This document shows, one piece after another, positions 1 through 6,950 of a DNA stretch of 12,156 bases (positions are counted from its first letter, which is position 1; each line of letters starts with the position of its first letter). Where the stretch lies: NCBI GenBank assembly GCA_023301205.1, contig JALZVC010000185.1:1-12156 (forward strand), written 5' to 3'. The translations under genes and the position numbers were made by a program. The notes below the pieces were generated by a model that ran no database searches, had not been told where the DNA came from, and saw only the letters and a program-made list of their open reading frames with translations. Source of the stretch: Flavobacteriaceae bacterium (GTDB taxonomy: Bacteria; Bacteroidota; Bacteroidia; Flavobacteriales; Flavobacteriaceae).

Positions 1-449
1 CCAGAAGAGATTACACGTTCTATGTTACCAGGTAATTTAGTTTGACCCGCCCATAATTCCCAATTAGGAGCAAAATTCCACATTACAACTGCATCAAGAA
101 TATATCTAGGAGTGTCTCTTGTAAATGCACTACCGCCAGAGATATCTCTATTGGTCAATCCTAGCTCAAATTTATATTTTAATTTTGGGCTAAACGCAAA
201 TCCATTAAACTTAAAACGAGCTCTACGAACTAAAAAGTTTTGTTCTATTGCAGCAGAGTTAGGATCATTAGCAGCTAGTGTAGAAGTAGATAAAAGCTGT
301 ATACGTGTTGAAAATTTCATGCTCCAAGTACTGTCTTTTGCAATAATATTGAAAACTCCTTTTCCAAATTTAGAATCAACAACTTGTTGGGCATTTAATG
401 AGTAGCAAAATGAGAATATTGCTATAATAAGTAAGTTTCGTAATTTCAT
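1..449 (-). CDS. Phosphate-selective porin (OprO/OprP family), N-terminal part only
   Basis: The gene starts at the ATG at 449 and runs off the left edge, giving 149 residues. Residues 1-20 form a Sec signal peptide (MKLRNLLIIAIF, then SFCYSLNA, cleaved before Q21). The mature part has alternating beta-strand character, with the stretches STRIQLLST, RRARFKFNG and KLKYKFELGLTNRD and then a WELWAGQ region. These are typical of the opening strands of flavobacterial porins in the phosphate-selective porin O/P family, which form trimeric outer-membrane channels. Family members are usually about 380-440 residues, so roughly two thirds lie outside the window. The family name does not prove phosphate as substrate. 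A good -7 element and a GTTAAC box lie just upstream. Neighbouring genes to the right encode another outer-membrane uptake system. The family call is from recognition of sequence style, with no alignment run. Confidence 0.8.
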   Translation of the reverse strand, partial: MKLRNLLIIAIFSFCYSLNAQQVVDSKFGKGVFNIIAKDSTWSMKFSTRIQLLSTSTLAANDPNSAAIEQNFLVRRARFKFNGFAFSPKLKYKFELGLTNRDISGGSAFTRDTPRYILDAVVMWNFAPNWELWAGQTKLPGNIERVISS

Positions 450-478
450 TATTAAAATCAATTTAGTTTTTGTCTGGT

Positions 479-487
479 GCAAAGGTG
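479..487 (-). promoter_or_regulatory. Candidate -7 element of the porin promoter
   Basis: Read on the minus strand this is CACCTTTGC, one mismatch from the Bacteroidota -7 consensus TAnnTTTGC. It would give a transcript start near 472 and a leader of about 23 bases before the ATG at 449. No TTG-type -33 element is visible at the proper distance. A GTTAAC box (511-520) lies upstream instead, which suits an activator-dependent promoter. The TonB receptor promoter has the near-identical CATCTTTGC. Confidence 0.45.
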
Positions 488-510
488 AAAATTTATCACG
501 ATACCTAATG

Positions 511-520
511 TTAAGTTAAC
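511..520 (-). promoter_or_regulatory. Shared GTTAACTTAA box upstream of the porin
   Basis: The minus strand reads GTTAACTTAA, continuing CATTAGG, and ends 61 bases before the porin start codon. The same ten bases occur in the same orientation relative to the gene at 747-756. Related GTTAAC boxes precede the TonB receptor and the M36 protease. The position, just above a -7 element that lacks a -33 partner, fits an activator site. The cognate regulator is unknown. Confidence 0.35.
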
Positions 521-543
521 CTTATCATTTATTGGCTAAAACG

Positions 544-571
544 AAAAAAGGCTGTCTAAAATAGACAGCCT
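544..571 (-). terminator. Orphan rho-independent terminator facing left
   Basis: A perfect 10-bp stem (AGGCTGTCTA at 549-558 with TAGACAGCCT at 562-571, loop AAA) is followed on the minus strand by a run of six T including the stem base. On the plus strand no T run follows, so it can only act on leftward transcription. No gene lies upstream on that strand: the next one to the right (828-1208) is on the plus strand. It therefore either ends a short unannotated RNA or is an attenuator in a long porin leader. Confidence 0.6.
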
Positions 572-671
572 AAACACGTCATCATAGTCGACAAAAACTA
601 ATTGAAATTGTGTTGCCTTAAAGAAAGACAAGCAAAGAAAGGGAAATGTAATTCGTTTAATGTTATTTGAA

Positions 672-689
672 TATTATCAAACGATAATA
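672..689. repeat. Small AT-rich inverted repeat
   Basis: TATTATC and GATAATA form a 7-bp inverted repeat around AAAC, followed on the plus strand by six T. The stem is mostly A-T pairs, so it is a poor terminator. It sits just upstream of a perfect TAnnTTTGC element and could be an operator. Confidence 0.25.
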
Positions 690-695
690 ATTTTT

Positions 696-704
696 TAATT
701 TTGC
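696..704 (+). promoter_or_regulatory. Candidate -7 element, TAATTTTGC
   Basis: This is an exact match to the Bacteroidota -7 consensus TAnnTTTGC. The nearest upstream TTTG (666-669) is 26 bases away, longer than the usual 17-23. If used, the gene at 828 would have a leader of about 115 bases containing the GTTAAC box and the 758-778 inverted repeat. It competes with the weaker candidate at 767-795. Confidence 0.35.
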
Positions 705-746
705 GATTATTTAATGTACTGAAAAAAAGGTTTTTACATCCTCAAT

Positions 747-778
747 GTTAACTTAATGTTACGTAATTGTTGCGTAAC
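747..778 (+). promoter_or_regulatory. GTTAACTTAA box and adjoining inverted repeat upstream of the MORN gene
   Basis: GTTAACTTAA lies at 747-756, identical to the box before the porin and likewise in the sense orientation. Directly after it, GTTACGTAA (758-766) and TTGCGTAAC (770-778) form a 9-bp inverted repeat with one mismatch around a TTG centre. That TTG could serve as a -33 element, so a protein binding the repeat would cover the promoter. The function is inferred only. Confidence 0.35.
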
Positions 779-795
779 TGTAAAATTTACTTTAA
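767..795 (+). promoter_or_regulatory. Possible proximal promoter of the MORN gene
   Basis: TTG at 767-769 and TACTTTAA at 788-795 are 18 bases apart, a spacing that fits the Bacteroidota TTG / TAnnTTTG pattern, but the -7 element has two mismatches. It would give a leader of about 25-30 bases before the ATG at 828. Confidence 0.3.
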
Positions 796-827
796 TTTTA
801 TGTTATTAAACAAATACACGAACAGTT

Positions 828-1208
828 ATGAAGAATTTAATGATTGCTTTGGTTTTAGTTTTTAGTGCAAGTATGATGTATGGTCAAGATTGTTCTAAGA
901 CATGTAATAAAAAGAACTCTTATGTTAAAAATGGTGATCTTATTGAAGCCGTTTTATATCATGATAATGGTACTGTTGCGCAAACAGGATCGTATACCCT
1001 GGATAATGAATTAGAAGGAGAGTGGATAAGTTACGATGCCGAAGGAAATAGAACGGCTTTGGCAAATTATAACCAAGGAAAAAAAGTAGGAACTTGGTTA
1101 TTTTATCAAGGAGATGAAATGAAAGAAGTAAGTTATACAGATGCTAGAATAGCAGAAGTAAAAACATACGCGATTCTAGATTCTAGAGTCGTATATAATA
1201 GACCTTAA
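828..1208 (+). CDS. Small secreted MORN-repeat (YwqK-like) protein
   Basis: This 126-residue protein has a signal peptide ending in MMYG, cleaved before or after Q20. The mature chain begins DCSKTC, with two close cysteines, and then contains beta-hairpin repeats of the MORN-variant type: LIEAVLYHDNGTVAQTGSY, followed by GEWISYDAEGN and GTWLFYQGDE, spaced about 23 residues apart with the G-x-W-x-x-Y pattern. Such proteins in flavobacteria are often labelled YwqK-family antitoxin or, wrongly, nicotinic acid mononucleotide adenyltransferase. No nucleotidyltransferase motif is present, and there is no toxin partner. The role is unknown; it is probably periplasmic or attached to the cell surface. 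It is convergent with the lipoprotein/TonB receptor operon and shares the GTTAACTTAA box with the porin, so joint regulation with the uptake genes is possible. Confidence 0.8.
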   Translation: MKNLMIALVLVFSASMMYGQDCSKTCNKKNSYVKNGDLIEAVLYHDNGTVAQTGSYTLDNELEGEWISYDAEGNRTALANYNQGKKVGTWLFYQGDEMKEVSYTDARIAEVKTYAILDSRVVYNRP

Positions 1209-1224
1209 ATTTAAATTGTTTCAT

Positions 1225-1257
1225 AAAAAAAAGGAGACCAATTTGGTCTCCTTTTTT
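1225..1257. terminator. Bidirectional terminator between convergent genes
   Basis: Eight A precede an 8-bp perfect stem (GGAGACCA at 1233-1240 and TGGTCTCC at 1244-1251, loop ATT), followed by six T. The flanking A and T runs make it work in both directions. It ends the MORN gene from the left and the lipoprotein gene from the right. Confidence 0.9.
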
Positions 1258-1275
1258 ATTTGGCTAATTTTAAGC

Positions 1276-2436
1276 TTAACTACGAGTCCATCCTGCGCCC
1301 CAAGTTGCGAAGTCTGTACCTGTTCCGTTTTCTATTCCAGAAAAGAAATCCTCATCACTAATTTCAGCTCCTGTATCATTCTTTAGAGGAGTTGTTATAT
1401 CTTGAAAAGTAATATCTGTAACCATAGTGTCACCAGCTAAGAAACCTGTTCCAGTTTCTGTATCATCTAGATCGAACCCTTCTTCAAAACCTTGTAAAAT
1501 TACATTTTGTAGTATTGCTCTTGTTCCTGCTCTTAAACGAACAGCTTCATTACCGTTAGAAGATCCAAGACCAATAATTGTAAGATTTGTAATAGTTGGG
1601 GCAGACCAGAATATTGGGTTAGAGTTGTTTCCTATATCTGTATTAAATCCGTCCCCTTCAATTCCTTTGTCGTGAGATTGTCTATGCGCGATATGTACAT
1701 CTGTAAGTGTTCCTGTGAATCCTTCTGTCCAGTCTACAGAATCATCTTGTGCGCCTACTATAGAAACATAAGAAGCGCTTACCGTTCCTCCAAAAAATTC
1801 AACACCGTCATCTGCACCTTCAAAAGCTTGAATAAACTCTATAGTAGTTCCAGAACCAACTGCGTAAAAAGAAAAACCATTGTTTTCTGAGGCAGCATCT
1901 GCAGCACCTCCAGAAAATTCTATACGCAGATATCTTAATATTCCTGAGTTGTCATTAGAAATACTACCTCCGTAAGGAAGTCCACCAATCTCTGAAGTAG
2001 ATGTTGCATCACCTCCTACAACTGAGTTGATAGGTGCTCTTCCTAATATAATAAGACCTCCCCAGTCACCTGCATTTGGTGTTAAGCTTGCCGAGGTAAA
2101 TACGATAGGATTAGATGAAGTTCCTTCAGCATTAATTGTTGCTCCTTGTAATATAGCAACATATACGTCAGATCCCGCTGAGGCTCTTACAACAACTCCT
2201 GGTTCTATAGTAAGCGTGATTCCTTCTGGTACAATAAGAGCAGATTCTAAGCTATATTCTTCACCAGCTTCAAGTGTAAGATCTTCGGTAAGGGTTCCTC
2301 CTAATGTTAATAAGGATGCATCGGTCTCACCGCCTTCACCTTGATTGATAATTACATCTGCAGTGTCATCACTTGAGCATCCTACAAATAAGCTAGTTGC
2401 TAAAAAAAGGCCGAATAAAAATTTGATTGTTTTCAT
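1276..2436 (-). CDS. Surface lipoprotein with predicted right-handed beta-helix, partner of the TonB receptor
   Basis: This is a 386-residue lipoprotein. Residues 1-19 form a signal peptide with lipobox LFVGC, and Cys20 is the lipidated residue. It is followed at once by SSDD, which resembles the acidic export tag that sends Bacteroidota lipoproteins to the cell surface. After a glycine-rich linker, residues from about 45 show short repeating strand-turn units (LTEDLTLEAGEEY, then GITLTIEPGVVV, then GDWGGLIILGRAPIN, and later EFIQAFEGADDGVEFFGG), the pattern of a parallel beta-helix. The chain ends WGAGWTRS. Homologues are sometimes mislabelled multidrug transporter, but no membrane segments are present apart from the signal. 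The gene lies 45 bases after the TonB receptor stop on the same strand, so it is almost surely its operon partner and may capture ligand at the surface as SusD does elsewhere. The substrate is unknown. Confidence 0.8.
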   Translation of the reverse strand: MKTIKFLFGLFLATSLFVGCSSDDTADVIINQGEGGETDASLLTLGGTLTEDLTLEAGEEYSLESALIVPEGITLTIEPGVVVRASAGSDVYVAILQGATINAEGTSSNPIVFTSASLTPNAGDWGGLIILGRAPINSVVGGDATSTSEIGGLPYGGSISNDNSGILRYLRIEFSGGAADAASENNGFSFYAVGSGTTIEFIQAFEGADDGVEFFGGTVSASYVSIVGAQDDSVDWTEGFTGTLTDVHIAHRQSHDKGIEGDGFNTDIGNNSNPIFWSAPTITNLTIIGLGSSNGNEAVRLRAGTRAILQNVILQGFEEGFDLDDTETGTGFLAGDTMVTDITFQDITTPLKNDTGAEISDEDFFSGIENGTGTDFATWGAGWTRS

Positions 2437-2481
2437 AATAATTTTCGTTTAAATATTTTTGAATAGTTATAATTAATTAGA

Positions 2482-5334
2482 TTAAAATTTGTACTTAAAT
2501 TGTAACGATATATTAACACCTCTTCTAAAGCTAGAGAGCGCAAATTCTGGCGATACCAGTTGTTCTTGTCCGTTGTCTGTAATACGACTTACTAGAGGTA
2601 TATTCAATTCGGCAGCAACGGATTCTGCTATCACTGCGTTTTCACGTACTCTTTCAATTGTTGGGTTTAATAAGTTTTTTACACTCGCATTGATTTCAAA
2701 ACGATCATTGATGTCATTTTTCCAAACAAAATCTAGCGTTGCAACTCCTTTTTCAACAATATTTCCTAGCTGTCCAGATCCTAATGCATCTATACGGTCT
2801 GAGAAGTAAGACAAGACAAGATTGGTACTGGGTTTATAGGCTCCAAATACAGGGCTGTAATTTACATCTGCATTTAATAAAACGGAAGAAGCACCTTGTA
2901 AATCGTCAGAGTCTCTATTAAAATTTGTGTTAAACGTACCAGAAACGGTCTTAAGATCTTGATTTGTAGCAGTCAAAGTAAGATTTGCTCCAGCTGTCAA
3001 AAGGTTATCATCTTCGGTATCTTTAATAAGTGTTTTTCGGGCTTCTAGTTCAAGACCATATACTTGTGCTTGATCACCAGTTCTAAAAAAGCGTTGTGTT
3101 CCAGTGGCGTCATTAGCAGAGACTAAATTTACTGGGTCGTTAATAAATTTTGTAAAGGCGCCTATTGAGAGAATTTCTCCTTTATCCATAAACCACTCGT
3201 ACTTAGCATCTATATTCACGATGGTAGAAAAGGCAGGGTCATTAAGAAGATCTGGATTTCCACCTACACGATCTGTAACATTCTCATATACAAAAGGAGC
3301 TACTTCCTTAAATTCTGGATTTGAAACTGTTCTACTAGCTGAGAAACGTAAATTTTGATTTTCTGTAAGCGCATATTTTACATTTAAACTAGGCAAGAAA
3401 AAGGTCTCGGCCGCTTCATTACTACCAGGGTTATTAAACGCAAGGTTGATTACATCGAAAGAAATGGATTGTCTAAAACGTTCTAGACGAACCCCAGGTA
3501 CAAAACTCCACTTTTCACCTACTTTATAAATGGCTTCTACGAATGCAGCGTGTACATCGAGTTCTCCTGAATAAGTGTTCTCTAACTGGCCAGGAAGATT
3601 CTCATTACTTAATCCTTCTATGGGCCTAAAAACACTCGTATTAAAGATGGTGCCAATGTTTTCATTTGTAAAAATTTCATTGAAGTTATTTGGGTCTGCT
3701 ACCTCCGTAAATGGATTTATAACAGCATAACCAAAACGTTGGTTGTCAAAATCACGACGTTTAGAACGACCGTTATATCCAAAGTTAAAAGAGAGTGCCT
3801 CAGAAGATTCATACTTTACGTTTAAACGCCCATTAATCTCATTATCTTCAATATTCTGAAAATAACGCTGGTTGTCAAAATCTACATTTCTAAAGAAGAT
3901 GGCATTAGTAGCAGGATCATTGTCAAGAGAATTGTCAAATTGCTCAAGCGCTATACGTTTTCTATCTGGTTGTCTTGCTTTTACGGAATTATAACCTACA
4001 CCATAATCCACTTTAAGCTTATCGTTAAGTTTGCTAGTTCCTGTAATTTGGTTTACGTAAATCATATCTTGCTCAAATTGAACGTTTTGCGTAAAAAAGC
4101 CGAAGTCATCAGTATCTGCAATGGTATTTCTGTTAAAACCATTTCCGTCAATCCCAAAACGACCTACAACATCTGTCGCATCATTTATAAAAAGGGAATT
4201 AAATTTTATTTTATGATCACTATTTATACGATATACCACGTTTAGTAAACCTGTTGTTGTACGACTATAATCATATTCTTCAGAGTCTTGAAAAATTGTG
4301 TTGGCAACTCCGGTAACGTTTGCTTGTTGCCCTCTTCGATACTCGTAGTTATTGCCAAAAGAGGCAGTAGCAAATACACTCAATTTTGATTCTTCCCCAA
4401 TATCCCAAGATTTTCCACTAGAGATACTACCGGTAAGACCCGTCGTTGCATCTGTGCGCACAGGATCTACTCCATGAGATAATATGACTGCAAAAGGATT
4501 ATTTCTATACCTATTGTAGAATCCAAAAAATCCAGTTCCCTCACTTCTTACAAAATCTTCACCTACGGCAGCGCTATTTATATTTGTGCCAAGATCTACA
4601 TCAATAAAGAAGTCCCCTGAATATTCCTTACTTATTATGTCAACGTTTCCAGCAGCAAAATCTCCATAAAAATTTGCAGCATACGTTTTACTTACGTCTA
4701 TATTTTGTATGACATCAGAAGAAAATAGGGCCAAATCTATATTTTTCTTCTCGATATTATTTGCAGGCAGCGTAAGACCGTTATAGGTAGTGTTCAGGTA
4801 CCTGTCACCAAGACCTCTTACATAAACGTTCCCGCCTCCTTCTTGTTTAGAAACACCTGAAATTTTTGCTACCGCTCCTCCAGCATCACCTATTGCTTTT
4901 CTAGAAAGCTCTTCAGCCCCTATACTTTGCTTTATAGTTATTGCATTTTTTTGCTGTAATAATAAAGCAGATTCAGTATCTCTTCTTGTGCTTCCTGTTA
5001 TGACAACTGTGTCTAGTGCAGCTGCGCTAGCGCCCATAGTTACATTTTGAGTGGTCACTTTATTAGCTTCAACCACTATTTCAAGTTCTTCGGTTTTATA
5101 GCCTACGTAACTAAATTGCACGGTATATGTTCCTGGAGCAAGGTTCTCTATAATGTAATTACCGTCAAAGTCTGATGTCACCCCTTTCTCTGTCCCCTTA
5201 ATAAAGACATTTGCAAAAGGTAGTGGCTCATCATTGTAATCCTTATCTGCAAGGTTACCCGCAATAGATCCAGATTCTTGCGCAAGTACTATTGCGCTAG
5301 TAATAAGTAGAAGTAAAGTAAAAATTTGTTTCAT
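2482..5334 (-). CDS. TonB-dependent outer-membrane receptor
   Basis: This 950-residue receptor imports a ligand across the outer membrane using TonB-ExbBD energy. I choose the ATG at 5334: it opens a clean signal peptide (MKQIFTLLLLITSAIVLA, cleavage before Q19). The in-frame extension to 5373 begins with TTG and would put polar residues before the signal. Residues 22-102 form a carboxypeptidase-regulatory-like beta-sandwich (FANVFIKGTEKGVTSDFDGNY). A Ton-box-like DTVVITG lies at 108-114, the plug at about 115-240 (GGNVYVRGLGDRYLN), and the rest is a 22-strand type barrel ending in the aromatic signal LQFKYKF. The length is normal for this class and slightly shorter than SusC. No SusD gene follows; a beta-helix lipoprotein does. 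The promoter region has CATCTTTGC and two GTTAAC boxes. The substrate cannot be read from the sequence; the nearby OprP-type porin makes a phosphorus compound a reasonable guess. Confidence 0.92.
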   Translation of the reverse strand: MKQIFTLLLLITSAIVLAQESGSIAGNLADKDYNDEPLPFANVFIKGTEKGVTSDFDGNYIIENLAPGTYTVQFSYVGYKTEELEIVVEANKVTTQNVTMGASAAALDTVVITGSTRRDTESALLLQQKNAITIKQSIGAEELSRKAIGDAGGAVAKISGVSKQEGGGNVYVRGLGDRYLNTTYNGLTLPANNIEKKNIDLALFSSDVIQNIDVSKTYAANFYGDFAAGNVDIISKEYSGDFFIDVDLGTNINSAAVGEDFVRSEGTGFFGFYNRYRNNPFAVILSHGVDPVRTDATTGLTGSISSGKSWDIGEESKLSVFATASFGNNYEYRRGQQANVTGVANTIFQDSEEYDYSRTTTGLLNVVYRINSDHKIKFNSLFINDATDVVGRFGIDGNGFNRNTIADTDDFGFFTQNVQFEQDMIYVNQITGTSKLNDKLKVDYGVGYNSVKARQPDRKRIALEQFDNSLDNDPATNAIFFRNVDFDNQRYFQNIEDNEINGRLNVKYESSEALSFNFGYNGRSKRRDFDNQRFGYAVINPFTEVADPNNFNEIFTNENIGTIFNTSVFRPIEGLSNENLPGQLENTYSGELDVHAAFVEAIYKVGEKWSFVPGVRLERFRQSISFDVINLAFNNPGSNEAAETFFLPSLNVKYALTENQNLRFSASRTVSNPEFKEVAPFVYENVTDRVGGNPDLLNDPAFSTIVNIDAKYEWFMDKGEILSIGAFTKFINDPVNLVSANDATGTQRFFRTGDQAQVYGLELEARKTLIKDTEDDNLLTAGANLTLTATNQDLKTVSGTFNTNFNRDSDDLQGASSVLLNADVNYSPVFGAYKPSTNLVLSYFSDRIDALGSGQLGNIVEKGVATLDFVWKNDINDRFEINASVKNLLNPTIERVRENAVIAESVAAELNIPLVSRITDNGQEQLVSPEFALSSFRRGVNISLQFKYKF

Positions 5335-5355
5335 TTTATGTGTTAGATTTCTGTT

Positions 5356-5364
5356 GCAAAGATG
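5356..5364 (-). promoter_or_regulatory. Candidate -7 element of the TonB receptor operon
   Basis: The minus strand reads CATCTTTGC, one base from TAnnTTTGC and nearly the same as the porin element CACCTTTGC. Transcription would start near 5349, giving a leader of about 15 bases to the ATG at 5334. This supports 5334 over the upstream TTG at 5373, which would lie above the promoter. No -33 TTG is seen at the proper distance. Confidence 0.45.
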
Positions 5365-5385
5365 GTAAGACAACGTAAAGTTGGT

Positions 5386-5434
5386 GTTAACTATAAATCA
5401 TGGTTGTGTCAAGAGTAGGTTATGTTAACGTTAA
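5386..5434. promoter_or_regulatory. Two GTTAAC boxes between the TonB receptor and dgt
   Basis: GTTAAC occurs at 5386-5391 and 5424-5429, 38 bases apart. The second is embedded in TTAACGTTAA (5425-5434), and read toward the receptor it is GTTAACATAACC, matching the porin box GTTAACTTAACA in 10 of 12 positions. The first box is 22 bases above the receptor -7 element. The second lies 73 bases before the dgt start, so it could affect either gene. Confidence 0.35.
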
Positions 5435-5507
5435 GAACTTCTGAAATAATAATCCTCGAAAAATTGTATGCAAATACTTATCTTGCTCTTACATTAAAAC
5501 AAGTAAT

Positions 5508-6851
5508 ATGATGCAATGGGAACAACTCCTTTCACTAAGAAAACAAGGGGTAAAAAACAAGCGATTACGCATAGAAGAAAACGAAACTCGCCTTGGGTTT
5601 GAAGTAGATTATGATCGCGTAATTTTTTCTTCTGCATTTAGAAGTTTACAGGATAAAACTCAGGTAATCCCTTTATCAAAGACCTCTTTTGTGCATACTA
5701 GACTCACACATAGTCTTGAAGTTTCTGTGGTTGGAAGGTCTTTAGGGCGCACCGTTGGTGAAGCTATTTTAGATAAACATCCATCATTACATAAAGTACA
5801 TGGTTATACTTTTAATGATTTTGGGGCTATAGTTGCTGCGGCTGCATTAGCGCACGATATTGGTAATCCGCCCTTTGGTCATAGCGGTGAGAAAGCGATA
5901 GGGGATTATTTTTTACATGGAAATGGGAAGCGTTTCAAAAAAGATCTTACGGAAAAAGAATACCAAGATTTTGTTGCTTTTGAAGGAAATGCAAATGGTT
6001 TTAAATTACTTACTGAGAGTAAAAATGGAGTAGAAGGAGGGCTAAGACTGACTTATGCTACTTTAGGTGCATTTACAAAATACCCAAAGGAGTCACTGCC
6101 CAAAAAACCTACTCCGCATATTGCAGACAAAAAGTATGGTGTATTCCAGAGTGATACCACATTTTTCACAGAAGTTGCAGAAGAACTAGGATTAACAAAA
6201 AGGGGCGCAGATGACGATCTAAGTTTTCAACGTCACCCGCTAGCTTATCTGGTAGAAGCAGCAGATGATATATGCTATACCATCATTGACTTTGAAGACG
6301 GTATTAACTTAGGTCTTATAGAAGAAGAGTTCGCGCTAGAGTACCTAATAAAACTGGTAAAAAATACTATAGACACTAAAAAATATCAAGGGTTAACGAT
6401 AATTTCAGACCGGTTAGCATACTTGAGATCATTAGCAATAGGAGTACTTATTCAAGAAGCCGCGCAGATTTTTATTGAAAACGAAGATGCAATTTTAAAA
6501 GGTACCTTCACGCAAGCTTTGTTAGATAAATGCTCTTATAAAGCACAGATAGACGATATCATTAAAATTTCAGTAGAAAAAGTATACCAAAGTAAAGAAG
6601 TGATTGAAAAAGAAATTGCGGGATATAATATTCTAGAAACCCTGCTAGACACGTTTACAAATGCTTTAGAAAATTATCACGACAATAATGGGATGCGGCA
6701 TTATGATGATCTTATTCTAGCACAATTTGATGCTTCTATAAAAGAACCACAAACCGTATATCAATATTTAATGGCTTGTTGCGGCTATGTTTCTGGGTTA
6801 ACAGATGGCAATGCGTTGCAGATATTTCAAAAAATAAAAGGAAATCTTTAG
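5508..6851 (+). CDS. dgt: Deoxyguanosinetriphosphate triphosphohydrolase (dNTPase, HD superfamily)
   Basis: This 447-residue cytosolic enzyme hydrolyses dGTP, or dNTPs in general, to the deoxynucleoside and triphosphate, helping set dNTP pools. The family signature FSSAFRSLQDKTQV lies at 40-53. The HD metal site is complete: H68 in HTRLTHSLEV, H116-D117 in ALAHDIGNPPFGHSGE, and the late aspartate at D253/D254 in EAADDICYT. EGNANGFKLL (159-168) matches the substrate-side EGNAQ-type motif of bacterial Dgt proteins. The length is usual for the family. The ATG at 5508 is followed at once by a second ATG (5511); either may be the start, and no Shine-Dalgarno sequence is present, as expected in this phylum. 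It is divergent from the TonB receptor, 173 bases away. No terminator separates it from the M36 gene 99 bases downstream, so read-through is possible. Whether dGTP or other dNTPs are preferred cannot be read from sequence. Confidence 0.95.
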   Translation: MMQWEQLLSLRKQGVKNKRLRIEENETRLGFEVDYDRVIFSSAFRSLQDKTQVIPLSKTSFVHTRLTHSLEVSVVGRSLGRTVGEAILDKHPSLHKVHGYTFNDFGAIVAAAALAHDIGNPPFGHSGEKAIGDYFLHGNGKRFKKDLTEKEYQDFVAFEGNANGFKLLTESKNGVEGGLRLTYATLGAFTKYPKESLPKKPTPHIADKKYGVFQSDTTFFTEVAEELGLTKRGADDDLSFQRHPLAYLVEAADDICYTIIDFEDGINLGLIEEEFALEYLIKLVKNTIDTKKYQGLTIISDRLAYLRSLAIGVLIQEAAQIFIENEDAILKGTFTQALLDKCSYKAQIDDIIKISVEKVYQSKEVIEKEIAGYNILETLLDTFTNALENYHDNNGMRHYDDLILAQFDASIKEPQTVYQYLMACCGYVSGLTDGNALQIFQKIKGNL

Positions 6852-6871
6852 TGAATGCTCATAATGTGTGG

Positions 6872-6883
6872 GTTAACTGTTAA
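6872..6883 (+). promoter_or_regulatory. GTTAAC box upstream of the M36 protease
   Basis: GTTAACTGTTAA ends 67 bases before the protease ATG, at a distance like those of the porin (61) and MORN (71) boxes. It matches the others in GTTAACT and then diverges, so it is the weakest member of the set. Confidence 0.25.
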
Positions 6884-6920
6884 ATTGGCAGAAAAGGCAA
6901 TGATATCTATTAAATCGGAG

Positions 6921-6928
6921 TATTTTTA
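6921..6928 (+). promoter_or_regulatory. Candidate -7 element of the M36 protease gene
   Basis: TATTTTTA matches TAnnTTTG in all but the last base and lies 22 bases before the ATG at 6951. A -33 TTG is not present at the normal distance. Confidence 0.3.
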
Positions 6929-6950
6929 GCATCTAATAAAAAATCAATAA

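Larger units (their letters stand above)
450..827. other. Divergent intergenic region between porin and MORN-protein genes
   Basis: This 378-base stretch is very AT-rich and I find no convincing gene in it on either strand. It holds the porin promoter at its left end, a strong minus-oriented terminator hairpin (544-571), an AT-only-looped inverted repeat (672-689), a perfect plus-strand TAnnTTTGC element (696-704), a GTTAAC box (747-756), and an inverted repeat followed by a weaker promoter directly before the gene at 828. The only reading frame near the terminator is a 9-codon one on the minus strand (MMTCLGCLF) that runs into the hairpin, and it may be chance. The number of elements is more than two simple promoters need. 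Confidence 0.7.

Noticed and set aside
112..405. Plus-strand open frame of 97 codons
   Set aside because: It lies antisense to the porin, whose signal peptide and beta-strands are clear.
5335..5373. N-terminal extension of the TonB receptor to a TTG at 5373
   Set aside because: It begins with TTG, places polar residues before an otherwise perfect signal peptide, and lies above the likely -7 element.
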